Source: Leptolyngbya sp. FACHB-261 (GTDB lineage: Bacteria > Cyanobacteriota > Cyanobacteriia > FACHB-261). From it: a stretch of 64,000 nucleotides of DNA. The notes beneath the pieces were generated by a model. That model saw nothing but the letters and a program-made list of their open reading frames with translations. It made no database searches and was not told the origin of the DNA. Location: the NCBI RefSeq assembly GCF_014696065.1, contig NZ_JACJPL010000011.1, forward strand, positions 1 through 64,000. Reading direction: 5' to 3'. Of the stretch, positions 16,746 through 24,797 are shown in pieces. Position 1 is the stretch's first letter; each line of letters begins with the position of its first letter. Position numbers and translations under genes: made by a program.

Positions 16746-19013
16746 ATGTGGGCAAAGCTAAGACAGAAAGCCTGGCGATGGCGGGGAGTCTGGGTTGTGG
16801 CTCCCAGTATGGCAGGGCTGCTAATTGCGCTACGCCTAACCGGCTGGCTCCAGTTTTGGGAATTGGCTGCCTTCGACCAATTCTTCCGCTGGCGTCCTCC
16901 GGAACTGCCTGATCCTCAGATTGTGATTGTAGGAATCGATGAGGCTGACCTACAAAAAATCAGGCATTGGCCTGTTTCCGATGAGGTGCTAGCTCAGCTG
17001 CTGGAAAAACTGAAGCAACAAAAACCGAGTGTGATTGGTTTAGATCTCTACCGAGATTTGCCGGTTAATCCAGGGCATCAGAAGTTAGTAAAAGTGTTCG
17101 CCTCAACGCCAAATTTAATTGGCGTTGAGAAAGTTGTTGGCGGGACTCGTCGAGAAGTCACAGCAGTTGCAGCGCCGCGAGAGTTGGCAGAGCGCGGTCA
17201 AGTCAGCGCTGCCGATATGGTAGTTGATGCTGATGGCAAAGTGCGTCGGGGCTTGCTGTATCTGACTAAAAAAGATCAAACCATTGCCACTGGTTTGGGC
17301 CTGAGATTGGCCCAGATTTATCTAGAAACAAAAAATGTCAGGCCACGTCCAGCAGCGACAAATCCACAGCATTTACAGTTGGGTGAAGCTGTGTTTGTGC
17401 CCTTTGCTGCCGATGATGGCGGTTATGTTCGCACGAGTGCTGAAGGCTATCAAATTTTGCTCAATTTGCGCGGGCCGCGCCGGAGTTTTCGCACAGTCTC
17501 AATGAGCGATGTCCTGGAGGATCGAGTCCCACCCAATCTATTTCGAGGTCGCATCGTTTTAGTGGGCACGGTTGCAGAGAGCCTTAGGGATGTTGCGCAA
17601 ACGTCTTATACCAGCCCCTTGACCGGTTCTCCTCGGATGATGGACGGTGTGGAGGTCCATGCCAATCTAGCCAGTCAGTTGGTCAATTCTGCCTTAGGCC
17701 AGCGACCCTTGATGAGAACTTGGCATGAGCCTTTGGAGTGGCTTTGGATTTTGGGCTGGTCGATTTTTGGCGCCGCTCTAAGTTGGCAATGGCGTTTAGC
17801 TAGAAACAGAAGCACATCCCTGCAACTAGCCAAAACAGCAGTTGGTATTTTGATTGCAGAGGGTAGTCTGTTGGGGGGTGGCTATTTAGCTTTTTTGCAG
17901 GGTTGGTGGTTGCCGGTGATACCGCCAGCAATTGCTTTGGTCGGCTCGGCAACCATTGCCATTGGCTTAATGGCAAGAACTGCTGCTGAAGTTCGCAAAA
18001 CTTTTGGCCGCTATTTGTCAGACGAAGTCGTTGCTACCCTACTAGAAGCTCCTGAAGGCTGGAGCCTTGGTGGTGAACGCAAAAAGGTCACGATTCTGAT
18101 GTCTGACTTGAGGGGCTTTTCCTCTCTGGCAGAACGCTTGCCGCCGGAGCAGGTCGTCGCCATGCTCAACATCTATTTGGAGAGCATGGTGGATGTGATC
18201 ATGCATTACAACGGCATTATCGACGAGATCATTGGCGATGGAATTTTAGTCATTTTTGGTGCGCCGACCCAGCGTGAAGATGATGCTGCTAGAGCGGTTG
18301 CTTGTGCGGTTGCAATGCAATTAGCGATCGACAAAGTGAATACTCAGAATGAAAAATTGAAGCTGCCCAAAGTAGAAATGGGCATTGGCATCAATACTGG
18401 CGAAGTCGTGGTAGGTAATATCGGCTCGCAAAAGCGAGCTAAATATGCGGTCGTAGGCAGTTGTGTGAATCTCACAGCTCGCATTGAGGCCTATACGGTT
18501 GGCGGTCAAATTCTGCTCTCAGAATTTACCTTCCAAGAGATCGCGCCACTCTTAACCATCAATCAATCGATGCAGGTCGAACCTAAAGGCTCAACTGGGC
18601 CAATTACGGTCTATGACTTGGGTGGCATTGGTGGCAAATACAACCTTTTTCTGCCCTCCTTGACAGAGACGCTCTGCACCTTACCGCAGAAGTTTCCCAT
18701 CCAATACACGGTTCTCGAAGAAAAACGGCTCTTAGGAGCTGTAGTCAACGCCTACGTAACTGAGTTGTCAATTCGAGGGGCCAAAATCAACTCGGCTCAG
18801 AGCATTCATACTTTGAGCGATCTCAAAATCAACTTGCTGCTTGGATTAGATGGTGAGGAAGTCGGCAATATCTACGCCAAAGTTATTTGTCAATCAACTG
18901 ATGACAACGGTTTTTACGTTCGCTTTACGGCCATACCCCCACGAGAAGCAGCCGTTTTAAGCAATTTGATCGTGAACGGGTTGCCCAAAGGACCATCTTC
19001 CCCTGTTGCCTGA
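16746..19013 (+). CDS. CHASE2-domain class III nucleotidyl cyclase with PilZ-like tail
   Basis: A 755-residue membrane sensor. An N-terminal TM helix (residues 18-35) is followed by an extracytoplasmic CHASE2 domain (about 45-320, IVIVGIDEADL, VIGLDLYRD, GRIVLVGT). Three TM helices follow (about 328-420), then a class III cyclase domain (about 445-625). The two metal-binding aspartates are in MSDLRGF and IGDGILVIFG, and VNLTAR supplies the Asn and Arg. The substrate-selecting positions read Glu (DEIIGD) and Ala (KYAVVG), not the Lys/Asp or Lys/Thr of typical adenylate cyclases. The last 110 residues resemble a PilZ-like fold (VTELSIRGAKI) without the full c-di-GMP motif. It probably makes cAMP, but cGMP is possible. 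It responds to an unknown external signal. Confidence 0.9.
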   Translation: MWAKLRQKAWRWRGVWVVAPSMAGLLIALRLTGWLQFWELAAFDQFFRWRPPELPDPQIVIVGIDEADLQKIRHWPVSDEVLAQLLEKLKQQKPSVIGLDLYRDLPVNPGHQKLVKVFASTPNLIGVEKVVGGTRREVTAVAAPRELAERGQVSAADMVVDADGKVRRGLLYLTKKDQTIATGLGLRLAQIYLETKNVRPRPAATNPQHLQLGEAVFVPFAADDGGYVRTSAEGYQILLNLRGPRRSFRTVSMSDVLEDRVPPNLFRGRIVLVGTVAESLRDVAQTSYTSPLTGSPRMMDGVEVHANLASQLVNSALGQRPLMRTWHEPLEWLWILGWSIFGAALSWQWRLARNRSTSLQLAKTAVGILIAEGSLLGGGYLAFLQGWWLPVIPPAIALVGSATIAIGLMARTAAEVRKTFGRYLSDEVVATLLEAPEGWSLGGERKKVTILMSDLRGFSSLAERLPPEQVVAMLNIYLESMVDVIMHYNGIIDEIIGDGILVIFGAPTQREDDAARAVACAVAMQLAIDKVNTQNEKLKLPKVEMGIGINTGEVVVGNIGSQKRAKYAVVGSCVNLTARIEAYTVGGQILLSEFTFQEIAPLLTINQSMQVEPKGSTGPITVYDLGGIGGKYNLFLPSLTETLCTLPQKFPIQYTVLEEKRLLGAVVNAYVTELSIRGAKINSAQSIHTLSDLKINLLLGLDGEEVGNIYAKVICQSTDDNGFYVRFTAIPPREAAVLSNLIVNGLPKGPSSPVA

Positions 19014-19036
19014 GCTCACGACTCGCTTCATGCTTG

Positions 19037-19064
19037 TTTGTCTCATGCTTTTTGTCTCATGCTT
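19037..19064. repeat. 14-bp perfect tandem repeat
   Basis: TTTGTCTCATGCTT occurs twice in direct succession (19037-19050 and 19051-19064), with a third degenerate half-copy just upstream. The second copy overlaps the stop codon of the reverse-strand transaldolase gene in a short convergent gap. Confidence 0.7.
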
Positions 19065-20211
19065 ATTGAAGGCGGCGCAGTTGCCGCTTTTGCTCTACTG
19101 TTCTCAACAATTGCTCAAAGGCTGTAGTTGATTGCTGTATCCCCTGCAAGAGCAATTGATCAGCAATCGCCTCTAGCGAAAGCCCCAACTGCTCTACTTG
19201 CGCTAAAGTTTGTTGCGCAATTTCTAAATTGGTGTTTAGGCCAGCTTCGAATTGCTCACCGTTGCAACCTTCATGGATAGCAGCGGCAGATAGAGTAACT
19301 ACTGTGCCTGAACCTAGGAGGGATTCCAGGTAAAACCACCGGCGAGCTTGATTGTTATCAAGGCCAATGTCAGCCCAAAGTAAACGCTGGGGTTGGCCAC
19401 CCAAAGTAGCCAGATTCTGCCAACGGGCACTCTGATGCAGGGCCTGATAGCGCTGATAAATGACCTTAGCCTGAGCTGTTGCGACCTGACCCAACAGACT
19501 CGACAGCAGCTCCTGCTCTTGGGGCTCGCTAGCCTGATCGAGTCGAGTTCTCAGCAGGGTGTCAACGCTTTCATCTAGACGACCCACCGAGAAACTGACA
19601 ACACTAGCGACCTTGCTAAGGTCACCGCCCTGCATGGCGAATAACTCCAATCCCCTTAGATAAGCCTGGGCAACCTGCTCATAGACCTGCGGCGAAAATA
19701 GCAGCGTCACATTAACATTCATGCCTTGGCCAACCAGTAACTCCAGAACTGAGAGCGTGGCTGGCGTGGCTGGAATTTTGAGCATTAAGTTAGACCAGCC
19801 TACGGTCTGCCACAATCGCTGGGCCTCACTGAGAGTCCTTTGGGCATCGAACATGCACTCAGGAGACAAATCCAGGTTGACGTAGCCATCGTAGCGATGG
19901 GTCTGATCGTGGACGACCTTGAGCAAATCAGCTGCCATTTGCGCATCTCGAATCACGATGTATTCGTAGAGCGCACGCACATCCAAGTCAGGATGGCGCT
20001 CCATGGCTCGAAAGTCCTGATCGTAATGAGGACTGTCAAGGCCTTGCTCTAAGCCGGTGAAGTTTAGAAGTAGCCCTTGCAGATCGTGCTGGGCAACAAG
20101 CTGCGGCAACCGGCCCCTGATAATCGAGCCGCGTTCAAACCCGTCGAGCCAAACCGACTGTCCGTGACGGCGGAGATGGCTTAGAAGGCACATGGGTTCA
20201 GTAGAAAGCAT
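19063..20211 (-). CDS. Divergent transaldolase
   Basis: A transaldolase of the long (about 370-residue) type, which moves dihydroxyacetone units between sugar phosphates in the pentose phosphate pathway. Recognisable blocks are HGQSVWLDGFERGSI, YDGYVNLDLSP, NLMLKIPATPATL with the Schiff-base Lys, NVNVTLLFSPQVYEQV, SVVSFSVGRLDE and QRLLWADIG. Two active-site features are altered. The normal TSNPT loop reads LLNFT, and the Glu of the usual IEV-SP block is Asp (NLDLSP). The open frame extends to a TTG at 20265; I prefer the ATG at 20211, with 20193 as an alternative. Activity on the usual substrates is uncertain. It is convergent with the cyclase gene. Confidence 0.75.
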   Translation of the reverse strand: MLSTEPMCLLSHLRRHGQSVWLDGFERGSIIRGRLPQLVAQHDLQGLLLNFTGLEQGLDSPHYDQDFRAMERHPDLDVRALYEYIVIRDAQMAADLLKVVHDQTHRYDGYVNLDLSPECMFDAQRTLSEAQRLWQTVGWSNLMLKIPATPATLSVLELLVGQGMNVNVTLLFSPQVYEQVAQAYLRGLELFAMQGGDLSKVASVVSFSVGRLDESVDTLLRTRLDQASEPQEQELLSSLLGQVATAQAKVIYQRYQALHQSARWQNLATLGGQPQRLLWADIGLDNNQARRWFYLESLLGSGTVVTLSAAAIHEGCNGEQFEAGLNTNLEIAQQTLAQVEQLGLSLEAIADQLLLQGIQQSTTAFEQLLRTVEQKRQLRRLQ

Positions 20212-20876
20212 TAGAAGAGACCAGGCAACTTGGGCCTTGGTGATTGAGGGAGATGATAGAGGCAATTGCAGCGAAAGTCGGCTAACAGATAGCGGCTAAG
20301 CCAATAGAATCGGCTCAGGCCCGCAGTCCAGTACATAGGCCAGCCCATAGCCCAGCCCAGCAATGGATGTTTAGGCATCACCACAGTGCTCCTCTTAAGT
20401 CAAACCAGACGTTATGCATTACTCGTAGGCAGATGATGCCGGTTGTGTATTAGAACTGATAGTTCTTGAGGTAAGCCTCAGGTTTTAAAGTCTTTAATGA
20501 AGGGTTAAAAAAAAGGATTTGCGCAAACCCACGCCAACAATTACTTTTAGTTTTCCATCCCAAACTGGTCTTGAACAGGCAACATCAACCCAAACCATTG
20601 CAACTTAAGCGTTGCTGTGTACTCGCCAGAAAGGTTTTAGAAATCTAGGCTCAGCGTTTCCAGGTTCACTTACGAAGGCAGGCCAGAGGTTGGTTCAGTT
20701 CTGCAAAAAGGGTTGAACACTAGCTCATTCATGGCTAGGTGTGGAGTATTCAGCGACAGAAACAGCTTGCGCAATCTGTGCTAAGTTCGCTACGGCAGGA
20801 CTGGGGAGAGTCGCTACTCTCGCTTGAGGCTCAAGCCAAATCCTGGCTACTTATTGGACTCGGCTGCAAAATCTGT
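20212..20876. other. Divergent intergenic region, transaldolase to cation transporter
   Basis: About 600 bases without a supported gene once the most likely starts are used. It contains an A-run followed by GGATTTGCGCAAACCC, a near-palindrome around TTTGCGCAAA (about 20515-20530). Open frame continues upstream of the transporter to 20739, but that part has no domain similarity. A zinc-responsive operator would be expected here; I did not find a clear one. Confidence 0.35.
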
Positions 20877-21542
20877 ATGACTTCCTGCTCCTCCGGTTGC
20901 CACCACGATCACGCTTCTCTGTCTAAACCTCGTCCTCAGCTCTGGCTCACTCTGTTGCTGGTTGCCGGGTTTAGCCTGACTGAACTGGTGGGAGGCTGGT
21001 TTGCTCACAGTCTGTCGCTGATGGCGGATGCTGGGCATCTAGCGACGGATGCGCTGTCCGTTGGCACAGTGATGTTGGTGTTGTGGTTGCATAGGAGCAG
21101 TCAGCATCACAGTTCAGGCTCTCTTCTGCTAGAGAACCGCATTGCGCTGCTGAGTGGAGTGGTCTTGCTGGGACTATCTCTGGCTATTGGTTTAGGCGCG
21201 TTGGCGAAACTGACAGGCTACTTGCCTGCTGAGCCTATTGCCAGTTTGCCGACGTTGGTGCTGGCTGGCTTGGGTCTGCTGGTGTGTCTGCTGAATCTGG
21301 TGCTGTTGCATCCCCACAGCCATGACAGTTTGGGCTTGCGCAGTGTGTTTCTGCATATTCTGATGGACGCTCTGACTTCATTGGGGGTCTTGGTGGCAGC
21401 AGTGCTGGTTTGGACGTTGGATTGGCAGTGGGCGGACAGCGTGATGGGCCTGATGATTGGTGCCCTGATGTTGCCCACTGCCTGTTCGTTGGTTTGGCAG
21501 AGTTGGCGAACCCTGAAGCCCTACGCGATGGTTGAGTCTTAG
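20877..21542 (+). CDS. Cation diffusion facilitator (zinc/cadmium type)
   Basis: A 221-residue CDF antiporter that exports divalent metal, most likely zinc, across the plasma membrane. There are six TM helices. The intramembrane metal site is visible as two HxxxD motifs: HLATD (His54, Asp58) in TM2 and HILMD in TM5. The N-terminus is Cys/His-rich (SCSSGCHHDH) and the TM2-TM3 loop holds QHH, both suited to metal capture. The protein ends right after TM6, so it lacks the usual C-terminal cytoplasmic dimer domain and belongs to the short CDF group. The ATG at 20877 is chosen because the family starts just before the His-rich segment. Confidence 0.85.
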   Translation: MTSCSSGCHHDHASLSKPRPQLWLTLLLVAGFSLTELVGGWFAHSLSLMADAGHLATDALSVGTVMLVLWLHRSSQHHSSGSLLLENRIALLSGVVLLGLSLAIGLGALAKLTGYLPAEPIASLPTLVLAGLGLLVCLLNLVLLHPHSHDSLGLRSVFLHILMDALTSLGVLVAAVLVWTLDWQWADSVMGLMIGALMLPTACSLVWQSWRTLKPYAMVES

Positions 21543-21570
21543 GAGCTTTTTACGCGATCTCCGATGCTAG

Positions 21571-21897
21571 TTAAACATTTGGCTTGCCAACTTGCTGCCG
21601 CAAAGCTGCCTGAATGAGGCCAGCCGAAAGGTTATAGAGAAACTGTGGAGGACGGCCTATTGCGGTTGGCACCTCTAGCTTTTCTAAACGTTGGCTGGCT
21701 TCGAGATTGAGCATCATTTGGCGGATGGTGAGTTCTTCTAGGCCGGAGTCTCGCACCAGTAGAGACATGGGAATGTTGGCGCGACGGCTACGCGACTCGG
21801 TGTAGTTGGCAATCACTAACAAGATCATTTTGGGCGGCGCAGGCAAACAAACCTCACGGGAAATGTAATCCCAGAGGGCAAGGCGAATTTTGCTCAT
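21571..21897 (-). CDS. Small helix-turn-helix-like protein
   Basis: About 108 residues from the ATG at 21897; a TTG at 21963 would add 22 residues. The centre (KMILLVIANYTESRSRRANIP, SLLVRDSGLEELTIRQMMLNLE) has the spacing of a winged helix-turn-helix of the replisome-organiser/HTH_36 type, followed by a basic wing-like GRPPQFLYNL. It probably binds DNA. The role is unknown and there is no partner gene. A GGGGACGAT-type repeat lies immediately upstream in the longer frame. Confidence 0.45.
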   Translation of the reverse strand: MSKIRLALWDYISREVCLPAPPKMILLVIANYTESRSRRANIPMSLLVRDSGLEELTIRQMMLNLEASQRLEKLEVPTAIGRPPQFLYNLSAGLIQAALRQQVGKPNV

Positions 21898-22289
21898 GGT
21901 TTGGCTAATTTTTGGGATGGGATTTAGGGGGACGATAGTGAATCGTCCCCGTCCTTCGAGCAAAGCCCCCCGTGCCGTTGTAGCGAGACCTGGAGCTAAA
22001 ATAACTCAGCTTCCAGACTGGCTGGTTCAGTTTGGGAGTTAGTCACCTGGAAGGCCATACGACTTCCAGGTGGCGTTATATCACCGAATTGGGATGAAGA
22101 TACCGCACCTGCCCGTGCAGGTCAAGATGTCTCACATAAAACTTTCTCCTTTGAGTGTTATGTCAAGCTTTCGGTGCAAACCTATACGTTTTTACACATC
22201 AGCGTTACCCATCCACTTGTTGACCCACCTGTCGAATTAGTAATCATGTGGGTACTCTTGTGTTTGGCCAGTTATGCACGGAGAGCAAT
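21898..22289. other. Gene-free stretch with two perfect hairpins
   Basis: About 390 bases between divergent genes. CACCTGGAAG at 22044-22053 pairs with CTTCCAGGTG at 22063-22072, and ACCTGC at 22107-22112 pairs with GCAGGT at 22117-22122. Both stems share the ACCTG core, so they may be related operator-like palindromes or alternative leader structures. The ribosome site of the nuclease gene (GGAGAG, 22280-22285) is at the right end. Confidence 0.5.
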
Positions 22290-23456
22290 ATGGGATTCAC
22301 CGAGGACGTTGCAAAGCTTTCTGAACAAGTCCACAAGCGTTCAGAACAAGTTGTTGGTGAAGAGAGTACCAAGATGGCACTCATCATCCCTTTTCTAAGT
22401 ACTTTAGGCTACGACGTGTATGATCCTACGGAGGTTATGCCTGAATATATTGCAGATTTTGCTGTTAAAAAAGCAGGGCAATTTGAAAAGGTAGATTACG
22501 CCTTGTCTATTAGTGGCACTGTCGTCATGTTAGTGGAAGCCAAAGCCCGTGGGCAAAAGGCTGAGGCGCATGATGGACAACTAAGCCGCTATTTTAACGG
22601 TCTTCCTGCAACAAAGGTTGCTATCGTCACCAATGGTGTTGAATATCGTTTCTTCACCGACTTGCGTGACAAAAATATTATGGATAAAGAGCCGTTCTTT
22701 GGTTTTAATATACTGAACTACAGCTCAAAAGATATTGAAAGCTTAAAGCTTTTTCACCACGACAACTTTGACGCTGAGACTATCGGCAGGCAAGCTGAGG
22801 AGATGGTTTATGTCGAGAGCATGACAGAACTTGTGGGGAATCAGCTGCGCTCTCCCTCGGAATCATTTATGCGTTTTCTTCTTGGCGAGCTTGGTATTGA
22901 AGGTCGAATTACTACTAAAGTTCTCGGAAAATTCGAGCCTATCATCAAAAAGTCAATCCAAAGTAGCCTGGTAGCAATGATGACTCGCTCGATTAGCCAG
23001 GAGATAGCTCACCCTGTCGAGTTAGACAAGCCTGCTCATCATGCAATGCTAGAAGAGATAGCAGAAGAGGAAATAGAGCCAACATCGGATGGCCCGCAAG
23101 TAGAGACAACGGCAGAGGAACTTGAAGCCTTTGAGAAGGTTAAAGCAGTTGCTCTAACTTCTAAGGCGTATAACCTAGAAGTTAAACATAAGGATGTTGT
23201 TTCTTACTTTGGTGTCAATGTCGGAAAATCTAGCTGGTGGTTCTTGAGATTTTATCTGTCACCTAAGAAAAAGAGCTTTATTACTCGCTTGTCTTTAGAT
23301 GAAGTCAAATCTTTAGCTCCAGATGCTGAAGTCCAAGAAGTGTCAGCTTCACTAGGCGACGCAGTATCCAAGGTAATAATCTCCTCTATCGACGATTTAG
23401 ATGTGCTTGCGCCACTAATTCTTAAATGCTACGAGACAGAAGCCTCCAGACACTAG
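22290..23456 (+). CDS. Stand-alone type I restriction HsdR-N-like nuclease
   Basis: A 388-residue protein whose N-terminal 190 residues match the HsdR N-terminal (HSDR_N_2) endonuclease fold. Visible features are EESTKMALIIPFLSTLGYDV, YIADFAVKK, and the PD-(D/E)xK core KVDYALSISG followed by VMLVEAKA, then a conserved TNGVEYRFFTDL strand. There is no helicase domain and no methylase or specificity gene nearby, so this is not a complete restriction system. The C-terminal 150 residues include an acidic linker and an alpha/beta domain (KDVVSYFGVNVGKSSWWFLRFYLS) of unknown role. The ATG at 22290 has GGAGAG upstream. The gene is AT-richer than its neighbours, suggesting transfer. It could cut foreign DNA, or act as a nuclease effector. 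Confidence 0.78.
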   Translation: MGFTEDVAKLSEQVHKRSEQVVGEESTKMALIIPFLSTLGYDVYDPTEVMPEYIADFAVKKAGQFEKVDYALSISGTVVMLVEAKARGQKAEAHDGQLSRYFNGLPATKVAIVTNGVEYRFFTDLRDKNIMDKEPFFGFNILNYSSKDIESLKLFHHDNFDAETIGRQAEEMVYVESMTELVGNQLRSPSESFMRFLLGELGIEGRITTKVLGKFEPIIKKSIQSSLVAMMTRSISQEIAHPVELDKPAHHAMLEEIAEEEIEPTSDGPQVETTAEELEAFEKVKAVALTSKAYNLEVKHKDVVSYFGVNVGKSSWWFLRFYLSPKKKSFITRLSLDEVKSLAPDAEVQEVSASLGDAVSKVIISSIDDLDVLAPLILKCYETEASRH

Positions 23457-23709
23457 TTTTTATGGAAGGAGTATAACTAGAGCAATACAACGGCTCATCA
23501 TTTAGCCATCGTCCTTCTGTGATCTGATGAAGACCAGCGCCTCCTTGTGAGCTTGTCTAAATTCATCGGTGTCATACAGTTCTAAACTCATGGCAACGCT
23601 GGCGGAGAGGCTGGCAAAAACGTAAGGAAAGTCCTAGAGGCAAGAAAAAGGGGAAAAGGTCGAGTAACTCTGCATTCCCCTTTTCTCAGTTCAACAGCTT
23701 GTGCTTTAC

Positions 23710-24078
23710 TTAAGCACTGACCGCTTTTGAACGAATAGGGCGCTTGCGGTCAGACTTCTTCTTCAAACCCACGGCTTGGGCCTGATCGCTATCTGAACCG
23801 AACTGTCCCCGCACCACTTCTTTCATGGCTAACACAGCATTATGGAAGTTCCATTCAGCTAGACGAGCAGCATCCGCAGATGCTCGATACATCGCCTGCT
23901 TTTCGGTTTCCGCTTGCTGTTGGGTAATCATTGCCTGATAAGCTGCCTGCAATGCTTCTGCCGTTGCCTCAGCTCGGGTCGTTGTATATATTGGGATAGC
24001 ACCAAGACCGTTAAGTGCATCAATGTCTAGGCTGATAAGCTGAGGAGACAGACGACGGTTGGTATTTTGTGGAAACAT
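23710..24078 (-). CDS. Hypothetical Ala/Gln-rich helical protein
   Basis: A 122-residue protein from the ATG at 24078; the frame extends 20 codons further without homology. Residues 35-95 form a long Ala/Gln/Glu-rich helix (EATAEALQAAYQAMITQQQ, MYRASADAARLAEWNFHNA). The C-terminus is very basic (LKKKSDRKRPIRSK), which suggests nucleic-acid binding. I do not recognise the family. It lies between the nuclease and the STAND pair. Confidence 0.45.
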   Translation of the reverse strand: MFPQNTNRRLSPQLISLDIDALNGLGAIPIYTTTRAEATAEALQAAYQAMITQQQAETEKQAMYRASADAARLAEWNFHNAVLAMKEVVRGQFGSDSDQAQAVGLKKKSDRKRPIRSKAVSA

Positions 24079-24797
24079 GATGAATGCTTGAGAATTAGAC
24101 GACTCTGTTAAAGTGCCCCCAATCAGTGAGAACAACACATGTCTGCTCCCAGTTTTATTAGAACAGTCTAGGCAGTGGTCTTCTACTCAATCATTGATGC
24201 CAGGTGCTACTAGATAGGAGAACGTTCCACTGTTAATGGATCAAGCTGCACTCCGTAATTACCGCAATCATATCATTAGCAGATGAGCTGGCATTGACAA
24301 TGATCGCCCCTGCATTGTCAATGTGTCGAGCTGCATTCAGTAGTTTCCGCAGTGACATTGCGAATGCACAGGGCTACAGAATTAATGTGTGTGTAAGAAT
24401 AGTGTTGCATCCAGCCATTGAGTCTGGTGTATTCAACGCTCAGGCCTCAAGCTGGTAGGACTGTTTTTAAGCTTGGGTAGGTTAGAGAAATGGTGGAGAT
24501 ACCAGTGGATGTATGGATGCCAACTTAGTGATTTGTTATTTAAATAAACTGGTTTAAATAGATGGAGAGGATTGCGATGGAGGGGTTGTAGCTTCCTAGA
24601 TAAGCATTGAAGCCTGTACGCTAGTTCTTGAATCTGGTTCGTGAGAATCAAAATCAGACATAGTGACGGAACTTACCCTGAGTTCCATCTTGATCAGAAC
24701 GACCAACGCAAGACAGGGACGTTTGTCTGCAAATCAGAGTTGATGGCGTAGGATGGCAGGCAGGCATGCCGATCCCAGACGCTAACATAGGCTAGAC
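24079..24797. other. Gene-free stretch with palindrome and dispersed repeat
   Basis: About 720 bases upstream of the STAND pair. It contains a perfect 11-bp inverted repeat (24292-24323) and two related direct segments, agctgca.tc.gta.tt.ccgca, at about 24244 and 24328. A reverse 72-codon frame at 24433-24651 has no ribosome site or domain and is not called. The promoter of the STAND operon should be in the right half. Confidence 0.45.
24292..24323. repeat. Perfect 11-bp inverted repeat
   Basis: CATTGACAATG at 24292-24302 is repeated in inverted orientation as CATTGTCAATG at 24313-24323 with a 10-base spacer, so the centres are about two helical turns apart. This geometry suits a dimeric regulator. 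Each arm is itself near-palindromic around ATTG/CAAT. It is about 475 bases upstream of the STAND ATPase. Confidence 0.65.

Noticed and set aside
24244-24360. Possible end of a Tn7-like or CRISPR-associated transposon
   Set aside because: There are two related segments and a palindrome, but no tnsB/tnsC/tniQ genes, and the sequence does not match the terminal repeats of such elements that I know.
24433-24651. 72-residue reverse frame upstream of the STAND pair
   Set aside because: No ribosome site, no recognisable domain, and it lies where the operon promoter is expected.
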